Below, piece by piece: positions 52,213 to 54,727 of a stretch of DNA of 54,727 nt. The notes below the pieces were generated by a model. That model saw nothing but the letters and a program-made list of their open reading frames with translations. It was not told the DNA's origin and searched no databases. Made by a program: the position numbers and the translations under genes. Source of the stretch: an uncultured Prevotellaceae bacterium (lineage in GTDB: Bacteria > Bacteroidota > Bacteroidia > Bacteroidales > Bacteroidaceae); NCBI GenBank assembly GCA_947174565.1, contig CAMWJL010000004.1, forward strand, positions 1-54,727. The letters run 5' to 3'. The first letter of the stretch is position 1. The number at the start of each line of letters is the position of its first letter.

Positions 52213-52419
52213 AAATTGTTTTGTACTAATGCATCCTTTCCAAGTGACCTTTACCAGCTTTATTCAGAAGAAGGATTGCTCTAACGTGCTGAAAGTGACC
52301 CGTTTGTAACTGGACGGGTGAAGTAAGGTTATGCACATCCCTCATCAGGGTCGAAAAGGTGAAGATTGCTGTTAAGGCAAGAAATCTCACGCAAGTAAGA
52401 GTTAAAAAAGATTAAATAT
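52213..52419 (+). other. Long leader before the Wza-like gene
   Basis: About 207 nt without a credible frame. It contains a small stem ACCCGT (52298-52303) with ACGGGT (52314-52319), a CCCT-CATC-AGGG hairpin further on, and a purine-rich end before the ATG. No known riboswitch pattern was recognised; an antitermination or other regulatory leader is possible. Confidence 0.45.
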
Positions 52420-53193
52420 ATGAGAATGAGTATTTTGTTCTTTTGGGGATTGATGATGGCGGTGGTCGCATTGTTAAGTTCATGCTCCACGCCCAAAGAT
52501 ATTGCCTATTTTCAGGACTTCAATGCTGGCAAATCCATCATTGTTCAGAATCCTGTGGAAATCAAGTTTAAGGCAGACGATGAAATCCGAATCCAAGTTA
52601 GTACCAGCCGTCAGGAACTGTCCCAGTTGTTTTCTCTTTCTTCTGGGTCTTCAGGAGGAGAGGGGGGCTCGCGCTATACAATCGACTCAGACGGCTACAT
52701 CCGTTTCCCGGTGTTAGGTCAGATTCATGTGGCAGGTCTGAACCGCCAGGAGTTGCAGGAATCGATTCGCGACATGATTATGGAGAAGGATTTGATTAAA
52801 GACCCAATCGTGACCGTTGATTATTCTAACCTCTATGTGATAGTTCTGGGGGATGTTGGTGCTGGACGTGTGGAGATTGACCGAGACAAATTCACTATTC
52901 TCGATGCTCTTGCTACACGGGGAGACCTGAAGATTACAGGTCAGCGCACCAATGTGAAGGTGATTCGTGAGAACTATGGTAAGAAGACTGTTTACGAAGT
53001 GAACCTTTGTTCGGCAGAGGACCTCTATGCTTCACCCGTCTATTATCTGCAGCAGAACGATGTGATTTATGTGGAGATGAACAAGAAAGAAAAGCGCACG
53101 GCTACTGTCATGGGCAACTCGGCTGTTCAGCCTTCGTTCTGGATGGGCTTGGCTACCTTTGTCGTGACCGCTCTGGCATGGTTCGGAAATTAG
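52420..53193 (+). CDS. Wza-like polysaccharide export lipoprotein
   Basis: A 257-residue outer-membrane polysaccharide export protein. The lipoprotein signal ends LLSSC (Cys22). The poly-export domain follows (PKDIAYFQDF, FKADDEIRIQVS, YTIDSDGYIRFPVLGQIHVAGL at about 85-107), then an SLBB-like domain (YVIVLGDVGAGRVEI, TILDALATRGDLKITGQR). A C-terminal hydrophobic helix (PSFWMGLATFVVTALAWFG) fits the membrane-spanning helix of Wza-type channels. It is the first gene of a capsule or exopolysaccharide operon, with the chain-length protein 38 nt downstream. Confidence 0.92.
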   Translation: MRMSILFFWGLMMAVVALLSSCSTPKDIAYFQDFNAGKSIIVQNPVEIKFKADDEIRIQVSTSRQELSQLFSLSSGSSGGEGGSRYTIDSDGYIRFPVLGQIHVAGLNRQELQESIRDMIMEKDLIKDPIVTVDYSNLYVIVLGDVGAGRVEIDRDKFTILDALATRGDLKITGQRTNVKVIRENYGKKTVYEVNLCSAEDLYASPVYYLQQNDVIYVEMNKKEKRTATVMGNSAVQPSFWMGLATFVVTALAWFGN

Positions 53194-53231
53194 TTGATGA
53201 CTGTTGAAAAAACTAAATAAAATACCAAGAA

Positions 53232-54654
53232 ATGTTGCCTCTTAACAACAATCAGGCCACAAGCGCGAGCGTTCAGCCAGCGGTTGGTGGCTCTTCTGCG
53301 CAGAAGGGTGCTTCGACTTATGCGAAAGTGCTGGATATGCTTACGGTTTTTGCCTCAAAGTGGTACTGGTTCTTCATCTGTTTGGCATTGGGACTTGGAG
53401 GGTCCTACATGTATCTGCAAATGACGCCTCCTGTTTACACGCGTGATGCTTCCATCTTGATTAAGAACGATTTCCAGTCGTCCTCCAATGGTGGCTCTGC
53501 TGGTGCAGGCATGAACATGTTCGGCGGAAGTGTGGATGTGAACAACGAACTCTTCACGCTCAAGTCTCCCCATATAGCTGAAGCCACAGCTCGTGCCTTG
53601 CATCTGAACGTGAACTACTATGCACAAGGGCGTTTCCATGAGCAGGTGATTTATGGCACTGCGCTCGGTGTACAAGTCATTCCTTTGGATTTGAATGACC
53701 AGGATGCGGCAGAGTTCATGCTCGAATTGAAGTCGAATGGTGTCTTTGTCATGAGTCGATTCACGCGTGGCAAAGAGCACCTGTCGGGTGTCGTCAAGGC
53801 CAAAGTGGGAAAAACCGTGAATACACCAATAGGCAAAGTCAGTGTTGAAAAGACAGATGGTTATTTCCCACAGGACATATCGTTGCGCGTGGAGCATGTA
53901 CCCATCCAAACTGCTATCAATCAGATTACCGCAGGACTGACGGTGAGTGCCGTGAGCGAGATGTCCACCATTATCAAGCTGTCTTACGAGGATGTCAGCC
54001 CACAGCGTGCAGAGGACGTGCTGTTCACGATTATTGCTGTCTATAACGAAAATTGGGTGAAGGATTGTAATCGTCGTTCTGAATCTACGTCTAACTTCAT
54101 CGAGGAACGTCTCAAGGTAATAGAACAGGAATTGGGCAATGTGGAGGATGACATCTATTCTTACAAATCTGCCAACTTGATTCCAGCTGGACAGAACGAT
54201 TTGGCGAGCATCTATATGGAGCAGGCGACAACCGCAACAGCCCAATCGACAGAAATTAGCAACCAGTTGCACATGGCGCGCTATGTGCGTCACTACCTTA
54301 CGAATGAGGCTAATAGGTTCACACTGATTCCAGCCAACCAAGGTGTGAATAATTCAGGTATCAGTGCTCAAATTGCAGAATACAATCAGTTGCTCCTGTC
54401 TCGCAATGATTTGTTAAGTGCCAGCTCTTTACAGAACCCGATTGTGCAGGAGAAGGACTTGCAGCTGGCAGGACTGCGTTCTGCGTTGATTGCTTCTGTC
54501 GATAACCATATTGCATCGCTCAATGTGGAGTTGCGGTCAGCAGAATCTGTTCGAGGACAGGCAAATAGCAAGATTGCTTCTTCTCCCTCACAGGCGAAAT
54601 ATCTGTTGTCGGTAGAGCGTCAGCAGAAAGTGAAAGAAAATCTCTATCTTTACT
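53232..54654 (+). CDS. Wzc/Wzz-like chain-length and export protein, 3' truncated
   Basis: The first 474 residues of a polysaccharide co-polymerase in the inner membrane. A proline/serine-rich N-terminus is followed by a Wzz domain with a membrane helix at about 44-64 (WYWFFICLALGLGG) and the periplasmic part (PPVYTRDASILIKNDFQ, NNELFTLKSPHIAEA). Long coiled-coil segments follow (EERLKVIEQELGNVEDDIYSY; SRNDLLSASSLQNPIVQEKD). Real sequence stops after KENLYLY; the next codons are adapter. In full-length Bacteroidetes homologues a second helix and usually a C-terminal tyrosine-kinase domain follow, so their presence here cannot be judged. Confidence 0.9.
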
Positions 54655-54727
54655 CTGTCTCTTGTACACATGTCCGAGCCGACGAGACGTAGAGGAATCT
54701 CGTATGCCGTCTTCTGCTTGAAAAAAA
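54655..54727 (+). other. Illumina Nextera adapter, i7 index, P7 and poly-A artefact
   Basis: From 54655 the sequence is CTGTCTCTTGTACACATGTC and so on to 54688, matching the Nextera read-2 transposase adapter with three substitutions. Then comes GTAGAGGA (54689-54696, which I recall as index N712), ATCTCGTATGCCGTCTTCTG with CTTG (54697-54720, the P7 side) and seven A. This is not genomic DNA. Confidence 0.97.

Noticed and set aside
53355-54341. A 328-codon open frame antisense to the chain-length gene
   Set aside because: A shadow; the sense gene has a clear Wzz-type domain and membrane helix.
54655-54692. Last 12 codons of the chain-length gene (SVSCTHVRADET)
   Set aside because: They translate the Nextera adapter, not genomic sequence.

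Overview
The window reads as a Bacteroidales chromosome contig, most likely Prevotellaceae; the genus cannot be fixed from the sequence. The evidence is the repeated Bacteroidetes promoter form (TTTG or TTG, 19-20 bp, then TAnnTTTG), TonB-dependent receptors, secreted proteins with a type IX-style C-terminal tail, FISUMP, DUF4837 and DUF5020 type proteins, and a bifunctional RibBA. No mobile element, CRISPR array or rRNA was seen. The last 73 bases (54655-54727) are Illumina Nextera adapter, i7 index, P7 sequence and a poly-A tail, so the right end is a sequencing artefact and the final gene is cut.

Region 1 (1-15851) is a cobalamin locus around a divergent control region at 7150-7221. Leftward, a cobalamin riboswitch precedes a BtuB-like receptor, a CbiK-type chelatase made as a lipoprotein with a surface-export-like signal, and a second BtuB-like receptor. 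A CobJ-CobH fusion with its own promoter follows and runs out of the window. Rightward lie a split cbiA, two unrelated genes, then cbiP, cobD, cbiB, cobU, cobT and cobS, mostly overlapping by a few bases. Together these genes cover tetrapyrrole or corrinoid capture, side-chain amidation, aminopropanol attachment and lower-ligand assembly.

Region 2 (15852-37320) is mainly housekeeping: tRNA-Met(CAT), fabI, a 1272-residue secreted protein, an lptF/G-ribBA-aspC operon, prfB with a CYTH protein, a VanZ-like protein and an NSS transporter, then pta-ackA, parC, an outer-membrane protein, an S41 lipoprotein, tRNA-Leu(TAG) and a nitroreductase. Region 3 (37321-43600) holds the leftward folP-cdaA-murF operon and four A+T-rich genes for exported proteins of unknown role.

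Region 4 (44125-52181) looks like pectin (rhamnogalacturonan) use: a DUF5020-like protein, a GH105 hydrolase, a DUF4837 lipoprotein, a small 2[4Fe-4S] ferredoxin missed by long-ORF calling, a GH2 enzyme and a CE12-type acetylesterase. Region 5 (52182-54654) is the start of an exopolysaccharide export operon (Wza-like, then a truncated Wzc/Wzz-like protein) behind a leader of about 200 nt.

The most unusual pattern is a set of six intergenic arrays (1515-1583, 9235-9314, 15896-15976, 25664-25747, 43873-43953, 52038-52129). Each has three or four palindromic or alternately inverted units at a fixed 21-23 bp period. Three of the six share one sequence family; the others have unrelated sequences but the same layout.
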